From Sphagnum magellanicum (Eukaryota > Streptophyta > Sphagnopsida > Sphagnales > Sphagnaceae), in contig CM038925.1 of NCBI GenBank assembly GCA_021904315.1, forward strand, positions 11,224,501 to 11,288,500: a DNA stretch of 64,000 nucleotides, in the 5' to 3' direction. The notes under the pieces are model-generated. The model was not told the origin of the DNA. It searched no databases and worked only from the letters and a program-made list of their open reading frames with translations. The translations under genes and the position numbers were made by a program. This document shows, in pieces, positions 1 through 12,055 of this stretch; within the stretch, counting starts at the first letter, position 1; each line of letters begins with the position of its first letter.

Positions 1-1259
1 CACTTTTGACTCGTGTGAAAACCAAAATGCAAAACAAAAACATACACATTAAGCTTATATGAGCATCTTGTGAAGGTTTTGGCAATGGGCACACAACACA
101 ACACCAAGCTTAAATTTGGGTGCAAAAATGAATTTTGTGCCCCATTGAATTACAATGTATTTCTTTATGTGATTTTGACAATTTCAATTCATGTAATAAG
201 CAAACATGGGTTTTTGGCCTTGTCTTTGAATGACTTTACAAGTAAGTTTATTAAATAAAATAATTTTAAAAACTCAATACTAGGACAAGTTTGGTATGTT
301 CAAAAGTCAATAATAATCTAATATTGCTATAAACCAAGAGTAATTACTTTAAACATGTTACTTTTAAATGTGGGGTAAAACCCTTGGCATTAGGTCTTAT
401 CAAAATAACAGCTTGTGTGAAGCAAAATTGAGGTGTGCCTAATTTAATAAAGTTCATTTTTGAAGTTTTTATTGAGCATAACAACCTTGATTGGTTTTTT
501 AAAATAAAGTTTTCAAGCATCGTGTGAAAAAAAATAAAATGGTGGAGGTAAAATTGCACTTTTTAATGTGGCCTCCAAATATAATAAACAAACCAAACCT
601 GGCTTTTGTGATACCAACATTTAATATAGTTTTTCCTAAGGAAAAAAAATCATTTGTTATAGATGAATTGGGCACGAAAGGAACATTTGGGCAAAATTGG
701 GTACAATCATATTTGGATCTAGAAATTATTAGCAATAAATATTCCAAAGGAGATTGTTTAGTGTGTGATTGGTGAACTTAATCATGGAGGAGGTTGCATT
801 AACAACAATATTGCAAGATTAATTGTCAAAACTAGTTGTTGGCAACAAAAATGGAGTTTCTATGTCTCATCTCTTGTGTTAATAAGTTTATTTACATTCT
901 AGATATCTTTTTTTTGTCATCTCCATCAAGTTGAATTGTGCAAGTTTTACTGGATCTATCATGCATTACTATATCAACACCCAACAAAATTGTTTGATAC
1001 ACATGTTTGCATTATGGACTACACCATATACAAAAATATCTACAAATACATTATATAATCTATCATTTTGAATTTATATTTATGTAATTTATATTTTAAA
1101 AAATCAAAGGAAGATAAAATGAAAATAAAACCATTATTTTTAATTTTGATATTCTTGAATTGACATTACATAACCTTTGATTAATTCAAATTTTAAAGTT
1201 TTTTCCCCTAATCACGAGGTTCTAGTGGATTAGAACATTTTTTGTCATCTAATTTCATT
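1..1259. other. AT-rich intergenic DNA, no gene seen
   Basis: Low-complexity AT-rich DNA. Short open frames here are under 85 codons, overlap one another on both strands and show no domain I recognise. No RNA gene or repeat boundary was found. Confidence 0.6.
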
Positions 1260-1261
1260 GT

Positions 1262-2440
1262 TGTTGTATGTTTCACAATTGCATGTAGACCTCCTCCTCA
1301 TCATTCTTTACAATTTTGAATCACTTGCAAAATGTTTGTTCCAGCTCTTCAAAAGTGCAATTTGGATGGTCTTGAACATAATTTTCTTTCCATTCAAAAA
1401 TACTATCCCTTAGAATAAAATCAAACAAATTGATGATGTCAGCTTTCATTGTTTCACCATTAATTTTAATGGCTTTTTTTAATATTTTGATGTGAGTATT
1501 AGGATTAGTGTTTTTGACATAAGTTGGATATTGTAGTTTCATGTATGGCACTTTGGTTACTAGTTCTAATATAGGTTGCACAATAGGTGGTTGATACCAT
1601 GGTGGTATGATCATATGTGGGTCAGGTGTTGGACATCCATAAGATCCAACAAGTGGATTAAGAGGTGGTCCTCTAGGAGGTTCTTTTTCAAATGAACTTC
1701 CTCCAAATGAGTCTCTAGGTTGTCCTCCATCCAATGGTTAGTGAGCAAAATCTCTGGGTACATAAGTTGGTAAATTGGTAATAAATTGTACAGTGGTTGG
1801 AATTGGTGTAGTAACATGTTGCTAAATAGGTTGTTGATCCTTACTACCTACTGGTTGAACCACAATAGGAAACTAATTTCCAACGAAGTATATGTTGGTG
1901 GTACAACATGTTGTTTAGGTACTGGGTACATATTCCTAGGTACATAACTTGTATAATTCCTAAAGATTAAGGAATCAAGTCCTTTTGTTCCAATTGGATA
2001 TGTTATATACAAACTAGGATCTAAAGGCACAAAAGGGGGTATGACATTATACCACTTGGGTATGTTGAGGTAGGTAACATATTGGTTTTACCTAATACAA
2101 TTGGTGTAACAAGTTGTGACCAAGTTTTTTGATAGTTAATAGGTACTATCATATGACCTATACTAGGATTCATGGCTTGAGTTCCTAACACATACACATT
2201 GGGTACTACTGTTGTAGTGGTTGGAAAAACATGCTGATGAACATTTTTCACCTCCTCTTGTAATAATTATCTTAATCTATCATCAACAAATGGGCAATAA
2301 TTGAACAAATGTCCTGCATGTTGACAATATGAGCAGATTACAGTTCCAGCACCTTGGTTTCCTCTTAAAACTAGTATGTGATGTAAAATGTGTGTTCTTT
2401 CACTTGAATAAAGTATTGATCTGACATGTTAGGTGCCTTG
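1262..2440 (-). pseudogene. Decayed Ty3/gypsy retrotransposon gag region
   Basis: On the - strand a CCHC zinc knuckle (CSYCQHAGHLFNYC, about 2335-2294, pattern CX2CX4HX4C intact) is followed by a long Pro/Tyr/Thr-rich linker (about 2260-1640). After it comes a Retrotrans_gag-like core at about 1575-1321, with the phrases QYPTYVKNTNPNTHIKILKKAIK and NCTFEELEQTFCK. Similarity continues past a TGA into VKNDEEEVYMQL (about 1300-1275) before further stops. The coding line is split over at least three frames, so no product is possible. In family terms this is the capsid/nucleocapsid part of an LTR element that would coat its RNA in the cytoplasm. The knuckle lies before the gag core, the reverse of the usual order. 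No LTR or pol was found next to it. The gypsy assignment rests on recognising the gag phrases and is fairly sure; the exact lineage is not. Confidence 0.72.
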
Positions 2441-3560
2441 TGGATATGTGACTCCCTATCGAACAACTGTGGTGTTGCTCAAGGTTTAACATGTTCTATA
2501 TGTGGTATAGAAATTGATTGATTATATGATCTTCAGTCAATGTGACGAAGTTGCTCTAACCTATAAAGTAGGTGAAGTCATTCCATCTTTGAATTAGTGG
2601 GCACCAAATTGATGTTGGTGTTTGGTGTTTGGTTTTGAAAACCAATGGATGTTGTAATTGGTGTAAAAGCACCGATTATGGGTAAATTGTAACTTGGGGT
2701 TGTAGATCACCATGGTTGTCATATAAAGACAACTTCATCAAACGACTAAACAAGTTTATGATTGTCATCATGATAAACACTCACTACCCATGGTTGGGTT
2801 ATTCTTCATGGTGTTTTTTGATGAGTGGTTGAGAGTGCTATTGGGTCTCTCTGCACAATTAGTTATACTACATTTTGATATTGTTCATTAATTTTTCCCT
2901 TTTGTGCTGTATCTATGTTTCATGCATTCACAAGTTCATTTCCCATAGGTTGCATTTGTTGTTCATCTTGTTTTTGTGTGGGTGCCGGCAAGGTAAAGTA
3001 GACAAAAAAAATAGTTCGCTTCATTGCAATTCTATAGTGTTCGACAAAATCAATTATAATGTAGATTTTAATTAAAGAATTTAAAGGATATAATTAAATA
3101 GATGTTTAATAGACTTACATGGCTTGCATTTCCTATTAAAAATTAAGCATATTGATGGATATTCATTCTACTAGATGAAACATTAGTTTTTGCCTAATTT
3201 CAAAAAATTGCTTGCAAGTAGGTCCATACAACATGAAACTCCCAAAAAAATTATATGGAGGCATAAATATTTATATGGTGCACCATTATGTAGCATCAAA
3301 TTATGGCTATAATCACTATTAAAATTCCTAAATTTTTTCATTAAAAATTTTGGTAAAAAAAGATCCATTTTGGATATGTGTCAAAAAAACCTCTTAGTCA
3401 TTTTGGACAAGTTGTTTTGAACCTGTCCATTGTGATTAGGCCATGTATTTTTTGACCAAGCCTAAGTTGGCATTTTTGTCTAGTCATTTCGACTATTACT
3501 TTTGACTAGTCAATATAACAATCAAATTATTTTTTGATTGGTCAACCACTATTTTGACTA
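2441..3560. other. Non-coding DNA upstream of the gag remnant
   Basis: Moderately AT-rich sequence without recognisable coding content. It may include eroded 5' parts of the gypsy element read on the - strand, but I cannot place an LTR end. From about 3400 GTCAA/TTGAC-rich text (for example TTTTGACTAG) repeats loosely. Confidence 0.5.
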
Positions 3561-3567
3561 GGCAAAT

Positions 3568-3755
3568 GCCATGTGGCATTTAAATAGTGGCCACCAAAGT
3601 TAAGCCATGTGGCATTTAAACATTGGCCACCTAAGTTATGTCACGTGGCATTTAAACATTGGCCATCTAGGTTATGCCACATGACATTTAAACATTGGCC
3701 ATTTAGGTTATGCCACATGGCATTTAAGCATTGGCCATTAGGCTATGCCACATGA
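3568..3755 (+). repeat. 36-bp minisatellite, about five copies
   Basis: Units begin with GCCAtGTGGC-like words at 3568, 3604, 3640, 3676, 3712 and 3747, so the period is 36 bp and 35 bp at the end. Each unit runs GCCACATGGCATTTAAACAT followed by TGGCCA and a CTAGGTTAT-like tail. Copies differ by a few substitutions. The same GCCATGTGGC plus TAGGCCTAACCTAGG vocabulary returns at 22930-23620. Confidence 0.85.
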
Positions 3756-4580
3756 ATAGAACCTAAACAACCTAGGTTAGACCTAAAATTAAATATCTAC
3801 TTCTAAGGTCCCTATGTCTAAATACCTATAACTTAAACTCCTAGGCCTAAGTCTAGGTGCCTATGATTAACAACTAAGTATAAAAATTTAAAGTAGGCTA
3901 AGGCAATTTAAGCTATGACCTTTACTAGGCTTAAATGTACCTATATTAAGCCTACACTTAAATAACCTAGGTTGGAAAATCCAATTTCATTTTGAATTTG
4001 GCCTTTAAGGTTGAACCTTTTCAATTGACTTGTCTCAAGTGACCTTCTTTTTTTAAATATATTTTATGTCTTGGATTCTTATGGTGCATCTATTTATATT
4101 ATGCATCATTTGGAAAGGACAACAAACAATATGGGACAAATTTTTGGGAAGGAGAAACTACGTAATGTCCACACAACATTATTCTTAAATAACTATGTAG
4201 ATATGTACATAAATTAAGTAAATAAATAAATAAGGTAAATATGTATGTTAATTAAGTTAAAATAAAAATTATTAATAGTTAATATATAATTATTTAGTTA
4301 TAATTAATAATTACAACCATATTAAAAATATTTAAATTATATAAAATATCAAGATAGTTATAATGTACTATAGTGTTTATTGATAATTACAACCCAATTA
4401 TAATTAATCCTTACAAATTTGACCTAATTCATTATATATTATCAACAATGCATTTGTAATAATTTATATTTAACTATTTAATTACACATTCATTAGTATA
4501 TTTTAGGTAAATAACTAGTTAACCAATTAATAATTTATCATAGGTATATAAATGGCTCACCCTAGCTTATATAATTAGGT
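3756..4580. other. CCTAGG/TAGGT-rich AT-rich spacer
   Basis: The segment 3775-3975 is dense in CCTAGG, AGGCCTAAG and CTTAAAT words. From 4200 it becomes strongly AT-rich with TTAATAATTA and TAAATAGG words. It looks like decayed satellite or transposon DNA. No coding region was seen. Confidence 0.5.
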
Positions 4581-6340
4581 TACTTATAGGTTAAAATATA
4601 AGTAAATAGGTGGAATATAGGTAAGGTATGTATAAATAAATACACCTACATATACATTAATTATATTTAAGTTATTTAACCACATACTTACATTACATAA
4701 ATTAAATAGGTGGTTAAATTTAACCTTGGAAAAATTAATTATGTCAGAACTAATGATTAGTAAAATAATGTTTAAACCAACCACAACTAAATTAATTATG
4801 AAAAAATGAATGATTATTAAATTAATAATGGTTAAACCAACAATAAATATGGCCAAACTAGCTAAGGAATAAATAATTTATGGATAAACCAACCATGTCT
4901 AAACTAACCATGAATAAAGTTAATATGGCTAAACTAACCAATGAATAAATATTGTATGGCTAAACCAACTATGCATAATTTAATTATGGTTAAAATAAAG
5001 ATGAATGAAATAATTATGGTTAAAATATTTATGGCAAAACTAACCATGGCTAAACTAGAAATGGTTAAACTAACCATGAATAAATAAATTTGGATAAACT
5101 AACTACTAATAAAGTTAATATGGTTAAATTAATTAGTGAATATATATTTTATGGAAAAAAATATGCAACAATTAATTTTGGTTAAAATAAACATGAATGA
5201 AGTAATTATGGCTAAAATCAAAATGTTTAAAATAATTATGGCAAAATTAACCATGGCTAAACTATAAATGATTAAACTAAGCATTGGTAAATAAATTTGG
5301 CTAAACTAATAATGAGTAAATATGATATGGAAAAATCAATTATGTAAAAATTAATTATGGCTAAAATAAACATGAATGAAATAATTATGGCTAAAATCAA
5401 AATGATTAAAATAATTATGGCAAATTTTAATATGGATAAAATAGAAATGATTAAACTAACCATGAGTAAATAAATTTGGCTAAACTAACCACTAATAAAA
5501 TTAATATGGCTAAACTAACTAATGAATAAGTATTTTATGGCAAAACCAATTATGTAAAAATTAATTACGAATAAAATAAACATGAATGAAATAATTATGT
5601 CTAAAATCAAAATGATTAATGTAATTATGGCAAAGTTAGACATGATTAAACTATAAATGGTTAAACTAACCATGAATTTTTTTTTGGTTAAACTAACTAT
5701 TAATAAAGTTAATATGGCTAAATTAACTAATGAATAAATATTTTATGGAAAAATGAATTTGGCTAAAATAAACATGAGTGAAATAATTATGGCTAAAACA
5801 AATGTGTTTAAAATAATTATGGAAAAAACCAACCATGGCTAAATTAACAATAGTTTTAAATTAAATATGGGTCTATTGATTATGGTTAAATTTAGTGGGG
5901 TAAAATAATAATATTTAAAAAATATATATAGTTAATTCAGTTATGCTTATAATAACCATGGTTAATTTCATTATGGCAAAACCTAATGGCCTAACTAGTA
6001 ATGGTTAATTAATTTATGCTAAACTAATTATTATGGTTAAACTTACTAAGGCTAAACAAACTATTGTTAAATTGACCATGGTTAAATTATTTATAATTAC
6101 TAAATTACTTATGGCTAAATTAACCATAATTAAACTAAATATGGCCAAAAATTTGATGGAATAATTAATTATGGATAAATAAATAATGGTTAAACTAACC
6201 ATGGTTAAAACATATACAACTAAATAAACTATGGTTAGTTTTAATTTTAATTGGTTTTTTCATAGGTAATTGAACCATAATTAATTTCAATATAGTCAAT
6301 TTAACCATAGTTAAATAAATCATATATATAGAATTAATTT
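4580..6340. repeat. 1.7-kb AT-rich tandem array with ~190-bp higher-order units
   Basis: The array is built from short related words such as ATGGCTAAACTAACC, ATGAATAAATA and AATTATGGTTAAA, repeating about every 18-22 bp. A marker word ATGAATGAAATAATTATGG occurs near 5001, 5193, 5372, 5582 and 5773. The steps are 192, 179, 210 and 191 bp, which shows a higher-order repeat of roughly 190 bp in the middle of the array. Open frames inside it give hydrophobic Ile/Leu/Asn-rich strings on the - strand that simply translate the repeat, so I do not call them genes. Confidence 0.8.
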
Positions 6341-7120
6341 GGTCATGATTCATTTAGTTATGATTAGTTCATTTTTACATTTTTCAACTTTTTTTTAATT
6401 GGTCAAACATAATCAAAATGTTAAATGTAATCTTAAGATACCCAACTAGTATTAGAATTTGTAATTGGCCCTTTTAACAAGGCCATTGGCCACTTTGACT
6501 AGGCCTACTTAATTAGCCCTATTGATTGAATATAATAGGTGTCCTTATTAACTAGGGCACTTGTCATTCTAATCAAATTGATTAGTTAAAAAATACTTAT
6601 TATCATTCAAGCCCTTGGCCTTTAGTCAAAACACATGTCTTATAGTTAAGAAACCCCATCTAGTCAACTTGGTTAGTTTGAAAAAATAGGAATTTTAATA
6701 AATGAATATTTGCAAATTAGAAGAAAGTGTGTTTGAAATGCATAATCACAACTTTTATTCAAACATATTTTCAACCTACTTTTTAAAGTTCAAATTTAAA
6801 AAATAAATATGTTTTAGAAATAAGAAAACAAGGGCAATGAATAGTTATATTTTGTTTTGAGGAAAAATAAAATAAAATTGCACCAATATATTTAAACCCA
6901 CAAGTAAAAATTATGTTCTAGTAGGATGCCAAGTAAAAAAGTAACCCAACAACAAATGGGGACTGTTGATTTAAATTTGTAGATCTTGTGATCAAATGGG
7001 CAACAATAGGGTACGTCCTTAATTTGAATTAAGAGACCTTGTTAACAATTTTTCCCCATTGGTCAAAATTTTGAACGTTTGTTCATTAGACTACCCATGT
7101 TTTTTAGAAACACCTATTAC
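6341..7120. other. AT-rich spacer between satellite array and gypsy element
   Basis: No coding region seen. Around 6950-6970 the text AAATGGGGACTGTTGATTT resembles a polypurine tract followed by a TGTTG LTR start. No matching element lies upstream, so this is noted only as a possible scrap. Confidence 0.4.
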
Positions 7121-7860
7121 CTAAACCTCTTGCCCTCCAATCGACTTGCCATCTTTGTCGAACACACATCATCTATGATGCGTCTTACCCACGCATCAAC
7201 ATTCTTTGAGTAGTCACTCCCAATCACAACCTTATGCATTAACATTCCTTAAGCGTGCGTTCTTTGCCAAATTCACAAGATGTTGGTAACAATCATTGGA
7301 AAATATTTAGCTCTTGTGAAGGTGACATCATGGGACAATACTCAAGTGGCTTGCCAAATATGTGAAGCAACTTCAAGAGGAGAAGCTTAGAGATGTTGAA
7401 GTGTTGTTTGCTCAATTTAAGAGAAGGAAACATTATTAAAGAGGTGGCCATACTCAAGGGATGTGAAAGAAAAACTCTCAAATTAAGTATTACTTCTTTT
7501 TGTTACAATACTTCGTGTCTTCCCATGGTTTTGCCTCCTTCGATAGATGGGTGTCTCATCTGTAAGGTCTATAAAAAACTGCATGGTCTTACACCTACCT
7601 AAGTTTTTCATTGAGAATGTGAACACATTCTCATACTTAATTAACAAGTTTGTGACTTGGTCTTTCCTTCTTGGTGAGTTGGTTCCCCATAACAAAAGGG
7701 TAGTTGGAAACATATGGAATGGAGTTGGAAAATGTGTTTGAAGAACTTGGTGTATTGGGTTTCTCCACTATCCAGTTGTGTAGATTCATAGAAGGTTGTA
7801 ACTGTTTCTCTAGAAGTTGATGTACCTTCAGGTGTATCAGAAACAACTTGAGTCAAATTA
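7120..7860 (-). pseudogene. Gypsy pol remnant: region just before reverse transcriptase
   Basis: On the - strand at about 7690-7530 the line YENVFTFSMKNLGRCKTMQF, then IDLTDETPIYRRR, is typical of the linker leading into Ty3/gypsy reverse transcriptase (in the family the enzyme that copies element RNA into DNA). The linker's start is shared with overlapping frames at 7640-7860. After the RRR motif the frame is lost and no YxDD catalytic box follows, so the RT core is deleted or unrecognisable. This lies downstream of the gag and protease remnants at 9.2-11.5 kb on the same strand, in the expected gag-PR-RT order, so it is probably the same element. Nothing functional remains. Confidence 0.7.
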
Positions 7861-9229
7861 CATGGTACTTTTTCCCCCCAACACTAAGAGTGAAGTGTAG
7901 AGTGTTAAAGATAGGTAAGTGTATTTGGTCGGGGTGCCATGTAGTCGCATTGTTAGAATTGCAAATTAATTGAATCAATGTTGGTGTTGTGTACATTTGA
8001 AAGAGTACACAGGTTACCAACAACCATATGGTTGGTAGGAATTCTAATCATCCAATATGTGAGAAACCTGCAAGTTGGGGTTTTTGATGGTGTATCTTAG
8101 AGCTAACTGCAAAACTAAGAATGGTGCAAGGTTAGTCCACTAGTTGTGCAGCTGGTGCGCATAGGAACCGCAATGTGCCGTATCAAGTAGGAGTAGTTCT
8201 CTAAAATAATGCTTGACCAACGTGTAGTGCTCTTGGACTTTCTCTATTTAGTCAAGCTAAGAAGGGGAGTTCTCAATTACATAACCAAACATAGGAGATT
8301 GAGCCCAAGTGATCAATCGTACCATGTCCATGGAAGGATCGAATCTTGTGTCACTCAAGCCTTTTTAAAATCTAGTTGCTAAAAATCCTTAACACTCCCA
8401 ACCTGACATGATGAGGTCCACGAGGCCAAGTAATTCCATATGCTTCTTTTGAATTAGTTGTATGTCAAGGGCCAAGAAAGTGAAATTAGCCTTCCATGCG
8501 GTGGTTGCAAATTATTGTGGAAATCTGGTTGTGAACTCCATCATTTTTGATGTCGCCACTTGCTTTATAATAGAATCAATGTCTACCTAGAAATACCTCT
8601 GAACCACCATCTTGATTGTACTAGGGTTTCGAAACTTATACCAATACCACCAAAGAACTCTAGTAATGTAATCCCCTCCTTAGGCGGTGTCCAGGTGATT
8701 AGTTGACGAAGTATTGGCTTAATCAATTTGCCATGGCTTTCCATGTTTTTAAAACTAAACAGAGCTTAGACCAAGGGCTTGTGGACTGTTTTGAACCATT
8801 GTAAAACCTTTGGTCCGTGTTGAATGTTCATAGGAACCACCCTCAAGCTTTCAGTAGCTTGAGCGTAAGTTGTCTCTTCTTCATCCCTCTCTATCCACTC
8901 ATGGCTAGCTTGTTGGATATAGGAAATGGTGTGTGTTTCTTTGAACATACAATGGTGAGCCATAGGATTATGGTTTTCATGTAAATCAAGGGGTATGTAT
9001 CCTAGGTGGTGGCCATTAGACTTTTAATCCACTCAGTAGTACGCATGCTCGAACCAATTATCAATTGTGAAACCTAGTGGATATAAGGGCTTTTACCCAA
9101 TGAACACATCGTAATTGGTGGCATTAGTGACTAAACATTTAACTTGTAAGCAAAGCTCTTGATTTGTACCTTCATTGAAATTAAATGCAATCAAATTCGA
9201 GCTTTCCCAAGTACCCTTTCTATGCTCCC
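7861..9229 (-). pseudogene. Unrecognised interior of the gypsy element
   Basis: This lies between the protease and RT-linker remnants of the - strand gypsy element. Base composition matches the neighbouring remnants and is less AT-rich than the flanking spacers. No frame stays open for more than about 65 codons. One stretch at 8963-8766 (- strand; HEWIERDEEETTYAQATESL) looks like former coding sequence, but I do not recognise a domain. Confidence 0.45.
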
Positions 9230-9470
9230 ACTAGCGATGCGAATTTACCACATAGATTTCGGTAGTTTGGAGTTGAGCATGCCCATCTTCTTGGCGAATT
9301 GAACTCTAAGAATTACTTGTTGGGCACCTGTATCAAGAAGTACCACTCTGGGTGTATGTCCTCCCACTTAGATTACTAATTCATTGTCGACAATGGCAAC
9401 TTCGGTGGCAATGGAAGTTCTTGCACAAGGCACCACCTTCGGAAATGAGTGAAAGACTTTATGGAGAGAA
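9230..9470 (-). pseudogene. Gypsy aspartic protease remnant
   Basis: On the - strand a line beginning VVLLDTGAQQVILRVQFAKK, followed by MGML, covers about 9346-9250. The active-site triad with its flanking residue, DTGA, is intact at about 9334-9323. In LTR retrotransposons this homodimeric aspartic protease cuts the Gag-Pol polyprotein. The frame is broken before and after, so it is a fossil. It lies between the gag remnants (9.5-11.5 kb) and the RT-linker (7.5-7.7 kb), in the expected order. Confidence 0.75.
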
Positions 9471-9532
9471 TGGTTATCCACAACGCCTTTATTGAATAAA
9501 AAATCCATAAGTGAGGTGTTCTTAGCTCCCTT

Positions 9533-11458
9533 CTAATATGTGAATGTAGAATCAGATGTAGGAGAGCCCATTAGTTTAGCCATGTTAGAACTAATGACCA
9601 GATTACGAATGCCATCTATAACATGTGAGCTAATTGAATGTCTTTCTAAGGTGTTGGATGGGACCCCTATAACATGTGGATCAGGGATTGGTAGAAGATT
9701 TGATGAAGTGTTCAGAGTATCCTTTAGTGTTGTAATTATGTCCTTGGTGCTTAGCTTCAAATCTTCAAAGTAAATAACGGTGTACTCAAAAGCTTTTGCA
9801 TCATTTCACGCATTTGAAATTAGCACTCCATAAGCTGATTAGTGGAAAATTGTGTGTTTTTTTAATGTACATGTATTCCTGGGACACAAGAATTTGATGC
9901 CCTAGCAGCTTGTGGTGTAGTAGTCTCCTCCCCCCTTGCCAACAAGGTGCGTTCTTTTTCCGTGTTGAGAGGACAAAAAGATTGTGGCATGACTGTTCGA
10001 GCTCCTCTAACCTTAGTAATACGACTTGAACTAGATGTGAGTCCATTAGTTTGAATTACCTGCCTAGTGGCAGAAACTCTAGGTGCCACATTAGCCTCTA
10101 ATGTCGCAAAATAGGAAAGGCAAAAAGAAGTGGTAAATTATAGTGTGAGACTAAAATTGTGTGCATTGGAAAGAACATACTCCCCAACCATGACATTGTG
10201 TGAGAGGCCATAAAATAATCTAGGAAGTCCCTCTTGTGATCCTGAACCCCGTACAGGTTGGGCATGACTAACTGGTTGGGAAGACGTGCCTTTTAAATTA
10301 GCACGTTGGGCCCTCAATGATTCGATTTCACTTTGTAGAGTTTGAATTTGAGCGGCATGGGCTTGAAACACCTCTTTTTTATTAGCATTGTGCTTTTTCT
10401 TCTTAATGTTTTTATTGGAATTACTTTTGGTGGGGAAAGCTTGAATGGAAGGTTGAGGTGCCTTAGCTTTTGGTTGAGGGGCAACAAAAGATACTGGGAG
10501 ATTTTGCCATGGTAATCGTAGTTGTTTCTATTTCGAGAACTTGGCAAAATAAACAATTTCCTGATGTCCTTATTTCCCACAATAATCATAAAAGAGATCC
10601 TCGGAAGGAATGTTGCACTCATTAGTTTTGTGGGTAGGATTGTCATAGTAGTTGTAAGAAGGTAGGATGGGTGCAGCTGAGTGCACCGTTTTAGCTTTTG
10701 AAGAAGAATGTGATGATTTGGTTGGCGTAGTTAGTGAAGGCTGAGGCTTTGAACATGATGGAGGCCTCATAGTACTGGCCTCATAGTGTGCATGAGCCAG
10801 TTCTAACTTTTCATAATTGTTATACATATCCAACAAAGTGTATAAGTCTCCAAATTTTGCAAAAACCCCTTGCAAAATTTGCGCATGGAGTGTCGAAGTA
10901 CTTTCTAACAAACGAAGATACCGCTGGGCAACTTCCAAGTCTGTGATGCTCTGAGTATCATCTTTGAGCTTGAGAAGCCTCTTGTAAATCATCTTGAGGG
11001 TTTCATCTTTCTACCGATAGAAGGTGGCAAGCTGTAGAATTTTTTCAGAACTCTTAACCGAAAATTCCAACTCAAGAATTCAAAAGAACTCCCCCATTGG
11101 ATCAACAAAAGTTGTTGCATCAATGGTGGGAGGAAAGTTTGCGGTAACAATAATGAGTTGTTGAAAAGAAATGTTTATTGAAGTAGGTACTGGATTTGGA
11201 TTATTGGGCACAATTCCATGATGTGCAATGGTAGCTTACATGCAGCTTGCAAGGTAGTGGCGATGGTTGTGGCATAAGTTGGATTGGGGATTTGAATGAC
11301 ACCCAAAATCTTTGGAGAATGTTGTTGTAGACATCCAATGCCTGATAATGCACATAATGGGACATTTGTTTGAATGCGAACAACTCGGTGTAATTAACAC
11401 CATACTTGACCTCCAATTCACAAACCATAGTTGAAAAAGTTGCCTTGAACTCCTTCAA
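9533..11458 (-). pseudogene. Gypsy gag remnant with two eroded zinc knuckles
   Basis: Coding scraps run on the - strand. A gag N-part lies at 11458-11201. A gag core at 10992-10570 (VAQRYLRLLESTSTLHAQIL, then a LDMYNNYEKLELAHAHYE line) ends in two CCHC positions. A coiled-coil-like stretch follows at 10371-10300 (AAQIQTLQSEIESLRAQRA) with VGEYVLSNAHNFSLTL after it, and another scrap at 9760-9533. The first knuckle (about 10656-10615) reads YX2YX4HX4C and the second (10590-10549) reads YX2CX4HX4Y with an in-frame stop. Four of six zinc-binding Cys positions are therefore Tyr. Gag would form the particle and bind element RNA; this copy cannot. Order and strand tie it to the protease and RT remnants below. 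Confidence 0.75.
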
Positions 11459-11730
11459 AGAAATGGTACTTGGCCTTCAGCTAAAATTTTCAATTATCCT
11501 AGAGGAATTGTCGACCTCCATGGTGTATATGGGTTTAGAGGTAACGGCTTGCAATGGAATATACGATGATGGTGTGAAAGTAGGTGCGACATTAGGCGTA
11601 CCCACTGATTAACCCCTCCAAATGAATTCTGATGTACTGTTGATGTAATGTAACATGAATTTGAATTCCTGGTAGGAGTTGTATTGGATGACGGTGGTGT
11701 TGCAAACGTTTGATGGTATTGTCGTGAAGA

Positions 11731-12055
11731 TCATGAGCTCAAAGAAATCAGTTTAAATGATTGTGCGTTACTTCGTAACTGATACCTTGGCTCTGGTTGA
11801 GCGGTAGTGTTTTCATCATCCAAGGACAGTGTTGTCCCATGCCCCCAAATTTTGTAGCAATACAGAATACTAGCTACAATGTTTTGACATGACATACAAT
11901 TTGAAGAATACGGTGTGTCGACAAAGATGAATGGCGATGGAGGGACGTCGATGGATGGATGTTTATGGACGAAAAGGGCCAAACGGACGTTGGATGAATG
12001 GATGTTAGGTGGACGGACGTTGGATGCGACGGCCACCATGCTGTTAAGCGTCCGT
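11731..12055. repeat. GGACGTTGGATG-rich leader block
   Basis: GC-richer than its surroundings. Between about 11940 and 12040 the words GGACGTTGGATG and GATGGATGTT recur (GGACGTTGGATGAATGGATG, then again GGACGTTGGATGCGACGG). The open frames here on both strands encode only Ser/Thr/His-rich strings that mirror the repeat. The position, between an LTR and gag on the - strand, fits an untranslated leader of the gypsy element. Confidence 0.55.

Noticed and set aside
4584..6202. Hydrophobic Ile/Leu-rich open frames on the - strand resembling small membrane proteins
   Set aside because: They are direct translations of the AT-rich tandem array, change frame with the repeat and lack any gene signals.
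6950..6975. Polypurine tract plus LTR start
   Set aside because: A single short resemblance with no element body on the expected side and no matching LTR copy in the window.
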